Of a stretch of DNA of 64,000 nt, positions 21,058 through 31,431 are shown piece after piece. Below the pieces are notes generated by a model that was not told where the DNA came from, made no database searches, and saw only the letters and a list, made by a program, of their open reading frames with translations. Origin of the DNA: Adiantum capillus-veneris (taxonomy: Eukaryota; Streptophyta; Polypodiopsida; Polypodiales; Pteridaceae); contig CM043959.1 of the NCBI GenBank assembly GCA_014529385.2, positions 832,358 through 896,357 on the forward strand, written 5' to 3'. Numbering within the stretch: the stretch's first letter is position 1; every line of letters begins with the position of its first letter. A program made the translations under genes and the position numbers.

Positions 21058-22463
21058 CTAAATCCCTCTATGCCCCGCATAAGGAGGAGCATGAGATTCA
21101 TACATTACTTTCTCACGGAGTGAGTTAGTATCGCATAGTCTATTGCCATAGAGAAGATAACCATCTTGTAAAGTAAATGGTTCTTCTTTCTTCCCTAATG
21201 CAAGGGCTAAAATCACATCTCTAAAATCAGGATCAATAGCATACTCATCTATCATTGAAGATAGATCATTGTGAGTTGCTATGGAGACCGCATTCACTCT
21301 CGGCCGTCTTGAGAGTGCATCAGCTACTTGATTATGCTTGCCAGCAATGTGAGCAATATGAAAATGAAATTGCGAAAGGAAATTTGCCCACCTCATTTGT
21401 TTGTCGGAGAGCTTGGTCTGCGTCATGAAGTACTTAAGACTTTGGTGATCCGTTTGCAGAATGAAAGGAGTCCCCAATAAATAGTGCTTCCATGAGTCTA
21501 AGGCATGTAGAACTGCAAGGAGTTCCTTTTCATAAATGCCTAGAGCTTGCTCAACAAGGTCGAGCCTTTGACTCTCATAGCCTATGGCATGCCCTTCTTG
21601 AAGCAAAACAGCTCCAAGGCAATCACCACAAGCATCACATTGGACCTCAAATGGTTTTGAGAGATCCGGTAGTGTAAGCACATGTTGAGAGATAAGCCTT
21701 TCTTTAAGCTTTTCGAAAGCATTGTTCTCCTTAGTAGACCATGTATACCTAACGCTTTTCTTTGTTAGGTCATGTAATGGTCCTGCAATTTGTGAGAACT
21801 TTTCTATGAAGTGTCTATAGTATGCACACATACCTATAAAGCTTCTTAGTTCATGAAGATTCCTTGGTTAGGCCATCCTTTTATTACCTCTAACTTTGAT
21901 GGATCCATCTGGATGCCATCTTGAGAGATAATGTGACCTAAATACTGAATCTCTTGCAAGAAAAAATCACTTTTCTTTCGATTAATATAAAGTTTATTCT
22001 CTCTTAAAACTTGAAATATTACCTGGAGGTGTTGCTTGTGTTCATCTAATGAATTAGAGTAGATGATAATATCATCAAAGAACACTCCAGTGAAGGTTCG
22101 GTGAGGCCTGAACAGCTTCTCCATCAAGCGTTTGAATGTGGCTGGTGCATTGGTCAAGCCAAAAGGCATGACAATATATTCGTAAAGACCAAACGTGGTT
22201 CAAAATGCAGTCTTTACAATGTCTTGATCAACTATCCTTATTTGATGATAGCCACTTTTTAGGTCAATCCTACTGAAGTAGGTCGATCCTTGTAGCTTAT
22301 CAAATAGGTCTTCTACCCGTGGGACGGGAAACCTATTCTTGATAGTGATCCTATTTAGTGCTCTATAGTCGACACACATGCGATATGTGCCATCTTTCTT
22401 TTGCACTAATAGCACAGGGTGAGCAAAATGGAGATGAGCTAGGCCTAACCATGCCCTTCTCAA
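21058..22463 (-). pseudogene. Gypsy B reverse transcriptase and RNase H
   Basis: Three blocks, right to left. 22463-22200: RT start with [20 protein letters not shown] and [16 protein letters not shown] (motif A). 22169-21846: [20 protein letters not shown] (motif B), FFDDIIIYS (catalytic FxDD) and YLGHIISQDGI. 21831-21058: end of RT, RNase H with FEVQCDACGDCLGAVLLQEG, KELLAVLHALDSWKHYLLG, LQTDHQSLKYFMTQ and HNQVADALSRRP, and the first H residues of the integrase zinc finger (ESHAPPYAGHRGI). Only single stops or small frame changes separate the blocks. Confidence 0.92.
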
Positions 22464-24764
22464 CTAACTCATGCACTTGCCGCATAATCTCCTCCTGTTG
22501 ATCTTGAGAAACTCTATAAGGAGGTTTGTTAGGTGGTGAACTTCTTGGAAGAAGTTCAATTGCATGGTCATCATTACCTCGTTTAGGAGGTCATTACCTC
22601 GTTTAGGAGGTAGCTCGCAAGGGATGTCGTCAATAAAGACATCTTGAAACCCCTTGAGAAAATTGGATAACTCTAATTCCTTTTGGTTGCTTTTATTTTC
22701 TTTTGCTAAAGCATTAGGTTCATTTTGAGAATCTTTAACAAAAATCATGTACACGGAAATAGAGCTCTTTATTGACTTGTTAAAAGCTGGTGTATGTACA
22801 ATGGGTATAGTGTTACCCATTTCCTTCGCATCTATATACATGTCTTTTTCCCTGAACTTAAAGGAGATTCTCCTTTCAGGGAATTTAACATTGGCAGCCA
22901 GGCGATCATACCATGATGCCTCTAGGATTACATCCTCATGCTTGAGAGGAGAGATAAAGAAGTCCTCTTTGTCCACATAGCTTTGGACATGGAGCCTCAA
23001 TTTCCCAATTAAGGGAGTGACTAAAGCTTCTTGCCCCTTGAAAGCATTGTCTGCGGGTAGAACATCTCCCATCTCGTAGGCTTGTATGCCTAGCTTTGTG
23101 GCCAACTCTATAGATATAGAATTGTGAGTAGAACCAGGGTCAAAGAGAATAAAAGCATCATATTCTCTTACCTTTCCCCAAGAATGGCATAGAGGAGATC
23201 CTTTGTGGTGAGTTTCCTCCTCATGAATTTTGACCAAGGTAGCTCTAGGAAGATCATGGCGGGTGTTCTTTTGGGGACAAGCGCGGTACGCATGCCCTTG
23301 TTCGCCGCACTTGAAACATAGGTTGTCCTTACGATAACGCTCAAGATCTTCAGGAGAGAGCTTCTTTTTACCTTTGTAAACTCCCTTCTCTTTAGCTTTG
23401 TTGGAGTTGCCCTTAGGAGACTTTTGGACATTGTCCTTCCCCTTAGGCTCGTTGGAACCCTTGTTTTCCGTGGGCTTATTGTTTCTTTTAGCCCCCGTTT
23501 GGAAATAGATTCGAGAGGCCACCATAGTATGGTGTATTACCGCCGATATGGCGCGTGGCCTTTGGGAGTTGACATACTCCGCCATTTCTTCAGTTAAGCC
23601 CGCACAAAATTGTTGCTTTTGCTCTCCAAAATCCAACTTTTTGAAGACAATGGCTTTGAGTTGTAGGTCCCAAAACTTCTCTACATATTTGTGGATGGAT
23701 TCATAGGGAGAGAGCTTCAAGCTTCGCCACTCAGTGAGTACTTTGTCTTTGGCATCGGTGGCCAAAAACTGCTTCATAATGGAATCTCTTAAAGCTTTCC
23801 ATGTTCGTGGAGCTTCACCGTTGGCCCGTAGGCTAGACCACCATTGCCTGGAGGACTTTTGAAAGTGCATAGCTACATGGCGTAGCTTGGAGGACTCCGT
23901 GAAGCCCTAATCTCCGAAAGCCACATCAAATTGTTGGATAAAGGCCAAGACTTTGTCCGTAGCACCAAAGGTGCCATCATAGGTAAGGAAAGAGATACTC
24001 TTCCCTCCCTCTTTGAACTTCTTGAGCTTGGACAACCTCTTCCACGCGGCATAGGATTTCCTATGGCCTCTTCTTTTTGATGGTTCAAAGGTTGCACCAT
24101 CACTTTCTTCAGAAGGTGAAGAATTTGAGGAAGATGGAGAAGAGGGTGACCTCTTTCTCACCTTTTTCTTGCCTTGATTTTCGTTGTCTTCACCATCACT
24201 TTCATAAGAGGAAGAGGATGAAGAATATGGATAAGAGGGTGTCCTCTTTCTCGCCCTTTTCTTCTCTTGCTTTTTATCTTCCCTCTTTGAATTATGGTGT
24301 GGAGAAGAGTGTGATGGTCTTCTCCGCTTTGGTAGTGATGGAGAGCGTTAAGCCCGCCGTCTTTGTGGAGCCATCTCCGCCGAAGTGGTGGGAGACTCAC
24401 TTCTTTCTCGTTCCTTCGGTGGAGGCTCTTGAGTTCTCCTTTGGGAAGGAGATGCATCATCAAGAAGTAAATTCTTGAGCCCTTCGTATGGATCCTCTTC
24501 TTCTTCCCGAATCGGTGAGAGACCTCTTTTGGAAGTCTCACAAGGAGGCTTCCTAGGTGTTCTATCGTCATGGTGGGGAGCTTGGAGAATCCCATGAGCA
24601 CGGAGCTGCCGTTGCACTTCATTTTGGAGAGATGGATTGCCCATGGCTTGTTGAAGCCTAGAAACAAGATAGTTAACAAGCATCAGGGCATCATTAGTAG
24701 CTTGCTCATTAGCAAAATCAAAGTTATCAACATTAATTTTCCTCTCTTTACTATTGTCAGCCAT
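22464..24764 (-). pseudogene. Gypsy B gag and protease
   Basis: gag starts at 24764 (MADNSKERKINVDNFDFANE). The N-terminal block runs to 24348 and the next pieces lie at 24,161-23,873 (FLTYDGTFGATDKVLAFIQQ). 23870-22464 is a 468-codon block with the capsid region (WKALRDSIMKQFLATDAKDK), a zinc knuckle CFKCGEQGHAYRAC (C-X2-C-X4-H-X4-C), and a protease with FILFDPGSTHNSIS. Here the usual D-S-G triplet reads D-P-G, which would probably weaken or abolish activity; gypsy D has the same change. A 20-bp tandem duplication at about 22,574-22,614 disturbs the protease-RT linker. Confidence 0.88.
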
Positions 24765-25167
24765 TCTAACAATTTTTTAGGTGTAACTTTTTATGTGTAC
24801 TTTGGCACTTCAAGCCCTAGTTGCTACTCTTCTTTACCCCTTTAGAAAAAGCACTCAAGCTACTATACCCGTGGCTCGAATACCATTAATTGCAAGGAAT
24901 AGAAGAGAGGGTCGTTCAACACCAAAACAGCACCGGCTCCTGTCAAGCTTCTAATAGCTCAATAGTGGTTAAGCCGTAGGCAAGCCCGGTAGGACCCCAC
25001 TATTAAGACCATAGCTCTCGATGGTGATGCCCCGTTAACTGCACGAACGCAGGCGCACTGCAAGGCTGAAAAATCCCTATTCTACTTACTCACATGAAAT
25101 TAATAATACCAACCATTTATAGCTAGGTTCAGGACCTCCCTTCTTGAGCAAGAAAATACAAACCTTG

Positions 25168-25180
25168 TGCTTTGATACCA
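25168..25180 (-). other. Gypsy B primer binding site
   Basis: The minus strand reads TGGTATCAAAGCAC one base inside the 5' LTR. It resembles the tRNA-Met site TGGTATCAGAGC with one difference. Confidence 0.8.
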
Positions 25181-25181
25181 A

Positions 25182-26783
25182 TGTAACATTTAATGGCCTA
25201 ATAACTTGTGTGTAGTGGAAAATAGCATGAACATAGTGAGCATTTCATTCGAAGAGTTTCCTGATGAGAATAACAAGAGTGCTTGGGTGGAGAGAGCAAC
25301 AAAAAGCATAACACCTAGTTAGGTAGCATGAACAATAGTTTCAAAAGAGAGAGAAATTAAGCTATTGACAACAGTTGAGGACCGGATTTGCATGGAGCCG
25401 GTCCCCCCTCCAAAAGGCTTTGTATTATGGTTTCTCCCATCAAGAGAGACATTGTACAATACAATTCTTTGTGTTCCTTCAAGACTAGCTAGTGCAATGA
25501 AGATGGAAACTTCATGCACCTAGAAAAACACTTATCAAATACAACATCAATTCCCTCACGGTCTCAGACTCAAGACCTCACACACCTTCAAAGATGGTGA
25601 GAGCTAGCGGGGTATGAGAGTAGATTGAGAGGAAGGATTATTCTTACGAGAAAGATGTACATCTCCTCACATAATCACTCATATTAGCATAGCTTAGCTT
25701 AGTAATTAGCATGGTAGAGGAGATGAGCATGCATTGAAGCTTGGCTCTTGGTTGGATTTGCATCCACATGCCAAGAGTGTGTCGATGTAGGCTTCTATCT
25801 CACAAGCTTGGAGTAGGTGATGAGCTCTCCATTAAAGCTTGGGAAGAGATAGTCTTCTTTTCTTCACACATAGACTGTGTGTGAGAGTGTGTGTGATAAT
25901 GCCTCACAAAAATCAGCCCCCTCTCTCTCTTGGGCGAGCCCTCTTGCTATTTTGCTCTTGATTTTCCCTCATTGGACCTCCCCAAGTCAAGCCAATGACT
26001 ATTAAGCAGCATAAGTGATAGCCTTCTGACATGTGTCCCCCTTTCCCCTTTTGTGAGAGCTTAATCAATTAAACTAATGGATTTAATTGATTTAAATCCC
26101 CTATTGGACCTTTTCTCCCTCTGGCCAATAGGAATTAAGTAGCCAATTGGGCTGCTTAATTCCTATTGGACCCCTTCATTGGCTGTCCAATAATCATCCA
26201 GGAAACTTAATTATCATTGGTTCTTTCTATTAAGTGTTTTAAAATTAATTAGACTAAGTTTACTCTAGCCTAATTCTCATTGGTCCACCTCCAAGGCCAT
26301 CCAATAGGAATTGGGTACACCTTGTGGGCATCTGGGCTAGGGAGCTGACATGTGTCCCTCTTTCCCCTTGTGTACAAAGGAAGCTTGTGTGTGTGTGTGT
26401 GATTTTCTCTCTCATCCCCTACAAGAAGGGCTCGCCCCCTCCTCAATAGGGCCATGCATTGACTTTACACACTCACACACACCATCCAATTTCCTAAGCC
26501 TTTGACCCTTTGGACTTACACTTGGAATTTTGGAACCTTAGCATTTTGGAAGTCTTAATGTGGTTCACCCTAGGGTCCTTTGAGCACATTGCGTGTACCT
26601 TGCTCTTCTGCAGATGGCCCCCCATTTGGATCCCTATTTTTCCTCCTTTGGATCCCTACTGTGGCCTCATCTGCCAGCCTTACCAATATTCTAGCTTTCT
26701 CTCCCCTGGCACTTCCCCATATTAAATGATCAGTTTAACATGAGAAAATCATTTAGGAGAACTAGATATTAGTTATTATGACA
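25182..26783 (-). repeat. Gypsy B 5' LTR (right copy)
   Basis: 1,602 bp from TGTAACATTTAATGG to TTATTATGACA, with TG...CA ends. It is nearly identical to 17,820-19,402. CCAATAG/CCAATGA-type boxes recur through the middle, and a GTGTGTGT run lies near 26,387-26,400. Confidence 0.93.
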
Positions 26784-27735
26784 GAGCTCTTGCACTTTGC
26801 ATAGCACACAATGAGAGTGTTTGTGAGTGTGTGTGGGTGAGTATACCCCCTAGCTTGCTTGGGTCGACCCCCCCTTGTAGCTCATGTTTGAAGCTCATTG
26901 GACCCCTCCTGGCCTAGCCAATCATACGCAGGAGGCATTACAAGCAGCAAGGGTAGCCTTGAGACAAGTGTCCCCCTTTCCCCTTTGAGAGAGAGGACTT
27001 GATAAATGCAAAATCAATTAATTAAATATCCTCAATTATCATTGGACCCCTTGGGTGGCCAACCAATAGGCTTCAGGCACACCATGAGGGCAACATGAGA
27101 AGGAACTTGACAAGTGTTCCTTCTGCTTTCTTTGCACAATGGATGCCTTGTGTGAGTGTGTGGGTGTTCTCTCTCATCCCCCCTCATGTAGGGCTCGCCT
27201 CCTCCTTGTAGGGATTGAATATTTGACTTTTTGACACCTCAAGCCCCTCATTCATAGGCCCAATTCCCACCACAAGCTTGACCCTTAAGCACTTTAAGCT
27301 TGGGCTGGGTTCTCACCTCAAGTGCAGCCCTAGCATCTCAAGCATGTCAAGCACCTCAAGCATCTCAAGCATATCAAGCACCTCAAGCACCTCAGTCATC
27401 AAGCATGACAAGCAAGACTAGCACCTCGAGTTGGGTCGGGTTCCCGCCTCAAGCTCAGCCCTAGCTTACCTAAGGTCAAAGGACTTTTACACACATTATT
27501 GGAGGTCTTCAATGAAGCTGGCCCTAAGATCTTATGCTCCATTAGTTAGCCTTGCTCTTTGATAGACCATCTCTCATTTGGGCCCCTTTACCATTGGCCC
27601 CGTGTTGAGATAGATCTATAAGCACACGTTTATATCTTAACCCTTGCTCCCGTTTATTCTCCCACATTAAGTGATCAGTTTAATATGAGAAAATCATTTG
27701 GGTTGGTTAGATATTAGATATTAGATTTTATGACA
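26784..27735 (-). repeat. Diverged LTR of the gypsy B family
   Basis: Directly after the gypsy B LTR comes a second sequence with the same block order: GACAAGTGTCCCCCTTTCCC, CATTGGACCCCTT, CTCTCTCATCCCC, and an end of GATCAGTTTAATATGAGAAA followed by TTTTATGACA at 27,735. It is shorter (about 950 bp) and much more diverged. It includes a degenerate short tandem repeat of CAAGCACCTCAAGCATCT type at about 27,330-27,420. Its beginning is missing, so gypsy B probably lies against or within an older relative. Confidence 0.75.
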
Positions 27736-29436
27736 TCAAGCCTGTGTGTGAAATTAATTGGCCGATTAAAATTATGGAGAAACCGGGAGAGCAAGGCAGT
27801 GTGGGCTTGCAAGTGGTGTAGCGCGAAGGGAGAGGGAGAGGGTATCATGGGAATGGGATAGGGTAGCACGAAAGGAGAGAGAAGGGAAAGTACAAGGGGG
27901 GTTGTGGGGCAGGAGAAGAAACAGCAGCAACAAGCAGCCTCCGTAAATCAGGAGCTCAAGAGACTTACTTGTTGAGATTTGCTTGGTTTTGTTCCAGAAA
28001 AAACTTTTATCACAAGGCCTTGCCTTGGTGGCTTTTAAGCTTTGAACGTTGTTGGGATTACCTTGCCTTCCCGGGGGCCGGGGGGGGCGGATCACCCTTG
28101 ACCACCCTCCAAGGGCCAAATGCATAAGGGGCTTTAGCCTTTTGAGTGTGAACTCAAGGGCTTCCCCAAAGCTATGACACAGGCAACAGAGACGTGCAGG
28201 AGAGATATCAAGCCATAGGCCTTGCTCCAAGCACGTCGTTGTAGTGACAAGTTTTGTCACACTCTACCCGACGTGAATCCAACGAGAGTAAGCTTGTGCA
28301 AATTGGTGCAGATCATCTGTGACTCTTGTGTGTGAGATGGGGATGATACACATGCCCACCATGCAGTTGAGTGCTCTTCATCTTCCTCCTCTTCAACATC
28401 ACCCTTGCGTGCAATACTTCCCAAAAATAGCTTTGACACTAGCGAGAGGCCTCAGTTCAGGGAAACACATACTCCTCCCAGCCATCTCTGCCTATCTTTA
28501 TAGGCAGAGATGCTAGCAAGAGGCCTCAGTTCAAGGGACCACACACTCCTCCCAGGCATCTCTGACTATCTTTATAGGCAGGCACCCACATTGGTTCCCC
28601 CCATGCCCTGCCTTGACCCTTGGTCTCACACTATTGGTGACAACCGACCTCATCCACATCAAATTTCAAAGCACAATGCTCAAGTACAAACACATCCTTG
28701 AGAAATTAGATGTGATGCAAGAGAGACTCGCACTCATCCAAAAGCTAGACTAGGAAGATGTCATGGGCCATCATAAGAGCTCCTAAAGAAATGAGAGCTT
28801 CCAAGTTCAAATTGAAGCACTCATGGATGGTGGAACACCATCTGGACAACAAGTCTTGTAGTGAGCACAAGGCTCGTTTGTCAGCTGCAAAATTTATGAC
28901 GTGGCATATGCGCTTTTGTCCTGGCCACTCGCCGAGAAGAGCTACGCCTTCCCCACTCCAGCCAACCATGCCATATTTGGTTGACCAATCAAATGAGAGA
29001 GCTCGGAACGGCCCTCCATCCCCTTGTCGGCATCTGTGCAACAGCCTGCGTGCACATATTCAGCCTTTCGCTCCACATGATCGCCTACAGCAGCAGTTCG
29101 TTTAGGCAACTGGTCCAAAAGCTCAATCATATGTTGTCCACTTAACCCTAGCCATTCGTTGAGTACCTCTAGCTCGCTTGGGGATGCGTGCATTGTAGTG
29201 ACTCATTGGATTTTGGCCTACAAATATCCCTAACATTCAATGACATGCATTCATAGACTCAAGAAGGAAAACATGCATTTCAACTATTGGGAGAACAACT
29301 CTAAAACCAAAAAGCAATTCTAATCAAAGACGATTAAAGGAATTTGTTTTTAGTAAATGAATAAAACAATACTCATAAACCATACATTATGCAAAAGCAA
29401 TACACAATTTATAAACCTGGCAGTAATAGTGAGTGA
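27736..29436. other. Unassigned region with a 74-bp tandem duplication
   Basis: No recognised gene. A 162-codon minus-strand frame (28260-27772) has leucine- and serine-rich low-complexity sequence and no known domain; I do not call it. At 28,439-28,512 and 28,513-28,582 the sequence CTAGC(G/A)AGAGGCCTCAGTTCA ... CTATCTTTATAGGCAG is present twice in tandem with a few differences. Confidence 0.6.
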
Positions 29437-29649
<213 letters not shown>

Positions 29650-30719
29650 AATTGAGCAGCAAGGCACCTCGATGCTTGGACATCAGTAGGCAGCCAAGAG
29701 TGTTCCTTTGAGAGAGCCTAGTGGGTTGGGTGGTCACGAAACAATGTTTGAAACCCAATTGAACGAAGACCTAGGGTTTATGCAGTTGCTTCAGGAGGAT
29801 GTTGTGGGGGCTCATTGAGTGACGGTCAGTCAATTGAGAACATAGGATTGAGCCAACCGATCATCCCTCTCTAGCCGAGTGTTGTTCTGGGTGTTTCCTT
29901 CATACGCCCAAGGCCCCCACCTGCATCATTTTCTCCGTTGATTCTCGAAGGCTTCAGGCCTCCTCGCATGGGGGCTTCTATGACCATGCCCGCATTGAAT
30001 GTTAGGCCTTCTCTTTTGTGCACTGCCCAGCTGTTGTTCCATTGTGTCCTCCTGTGACCTCATCTAGTGAGTCGACCAAGGGGTTAAACGCCCTTGTGTG
30101 GCAATACCAGTGTGGGATGAGACCGCAACATTGACCTTGCTTAAACACTAGAAAGATCGATGGTCTCATGTGAACAAAGGCAATTTGAGACCAAAAGACT
30201 AGGAGGACTGGGATGATGTTGATGCAGTTGATTTGCTTCTTGTGTTGTTGCTAAATTGGCATCTTGTTTCCCCTAGTGAGGAAGACCCAAGGCAGGATCG
30301 TAGGAGGCATAGAATGCAGTCTATGTATTTTTTTATTATTGGTTGTGTAGTATGTTGCATCGCATCCATGTTTGGTTTGATAGAGGAGGTTTTGATTGGG
30401 ATGGAGCCACAAATGTGGTGGTGCTTCCCTAGGCAGGTGACATTTTGGAATGTTATCCACTCACCTTCATCCACTCTCCTATTTGGACATCAGGGCGAGT
30501 AGACTGTCAAGCTATTTGCACGATGTATTATAAGATGTGTTAAGAGGCATTTCATGAGCTGAAAGAATTGATCGTACCCCATCTCGCGTGTCCTGATATG
30601 CATGGATCAATTATTCGGGATGGGAGGTTCTACCATTAGGAAGTACACCAACCTTATCATTAGAGCACTCACAACTCAAGAGATGCTTGTCCTGAGCCAC
30701 TTAGAGATACCAGATCATA
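29650..30719. other. Flank of Harbinger remnant, no clear coding frame
   Basis: About 1.1 kb. From about 30,510 weak traces of the N-terminal part of a Harbinger transposase may be present in changing frames, such as MHELKEL-like wording, but stops prevent a confident reading. No terminal inverted repeat or TTA/TAA duplication was identified. Confidence 0.35.
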
Positions 30720-31431
30720 GAATATTTTCAGGACATTACGGACCTACCGACCATGTGTGGTGCAGTTGATGGCACTCATATAAAGCTTGCACGCGAGCCT
30801 CAGGGCGACTTTTTTCCTTCACAGTATGTTAGTCGCCATGGATTCCACAGCATTCTTCTTCAGGACATTGTTGACTCCAGAAATATTTTGGAATGTGGTT
30901 TGTAGTGCACCAGGAGGCACTCACGACTCCACAATCTTCAAGGGGTCTACAATATATGTTCAAATGAAGCGGAACGAGGTTTTGAATACGCCTCTTCTGG
31001 AAGTGAGCGGCTTGAGAGTGAGGCCGTATATTGTGGGGGATTCAACGTATATGCCAACGAGTTTTCTACTCAAAGCTTATAAATCCAAAAGTAGGCAAGA
31101 CCTACCACAGAAGAATATTTTTAATAGACACATTGCAATGGGTAGGGTTAAGGTTGAGAATGCCTTTGGTATATTAAAAAATCGATGGCGCATTCTCCGC
31201 GACCTCAATGTAAATCTTTCCTTTGCTCCCTTGGTTACTAGCGCTTGCTGCGTATTGCTCAATTTTGTGCAATTGAAGGGTGAACCAGAGCCTTTGCAGA
31301 AAATCAACCCACATCCCAATGCAGAGGAGGCCTTGATGTGGCGTGTGATGATGCGTCAACGTGCAACAAAAGGAGCCACCGCATGGCAGCCGTCTGCGGC
31401 CTTATGTGCTAAATCTATCTATCCAAGGTAA
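30720..31431 (+). pseudogene. PIF/Harbinger transposase remnant (DDE_Tnp_4)
   Basis: Plus-strand remnant of the nuclease that cuts and pastes Harbinger elements. The first frame (about 30,720-30,890) gives LPTMCGAVDGTHIKLAREPQ, with the first catalytic Asp at codon 30,768. After a small frame change near 30,890, the frame to the stop at 31,431 gives APGGTHDSTIFKGS, YIVGDSTYMPTSFLL (second Asp, codon 31,039) and VENAFGILKNRWRIL (Glu, codon 31,156). All three catalytic acids survive, as in HARBI1-like proteins. The N-terminal helix-turn-helix part and the partner Myb-like gene were not found. At least one frameshift and one stop break the frame. Confidence 0.88.

Larger units (their letters stand above)
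17820..26783 (-). mobile_element. Gypsy B: nearly complete LTR retrotransposon
   Basis: Minus-strand Ty3/gypsy element of about 8.96 kb. Order from the right: 5' LTR (26783-25182), primer site (25180-25168), gag with zinc knuckle, protease, RT, RNase H, integrase, a C-terminal chromodomain-like segment, polypurine tract (about 19,403-19,418) and 3' LTR (19402-17820). The left LTR lacks the first ~22 bases present in the right one, and no target duplication is visible. Only a few stops separate the open blocks, so it is one of the better preserved elements here. Confidence 0.9.

Noticed and set aside
24158-24679. 173-codon minus-strand frame overlapping gypsy B gag
   Set aside because: It is an alternative frame of the gag N-terminus (24348-24764), which has the family start MADNSKER; the overlapping one has no family features.
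19855-24764. Endogenous pararetrovirus (Caulimoviridae)
   Set aside because: The RT has an integrase and chromodomain-like end and is bounded by long LTRs, which fits Ty3/gypsy and not a pararetrovirus.
27772-28260. 162-codon minus-strand frame
   Set aside because: Low-complexity Leu/Ser-rich C-terminus, no recognisable domain, no splice or family support.
28758-29105. 115-codon plus-strand frame
   Set aside because: No domain recognised, overlapping frames on the other strand of similar length; likely chance.
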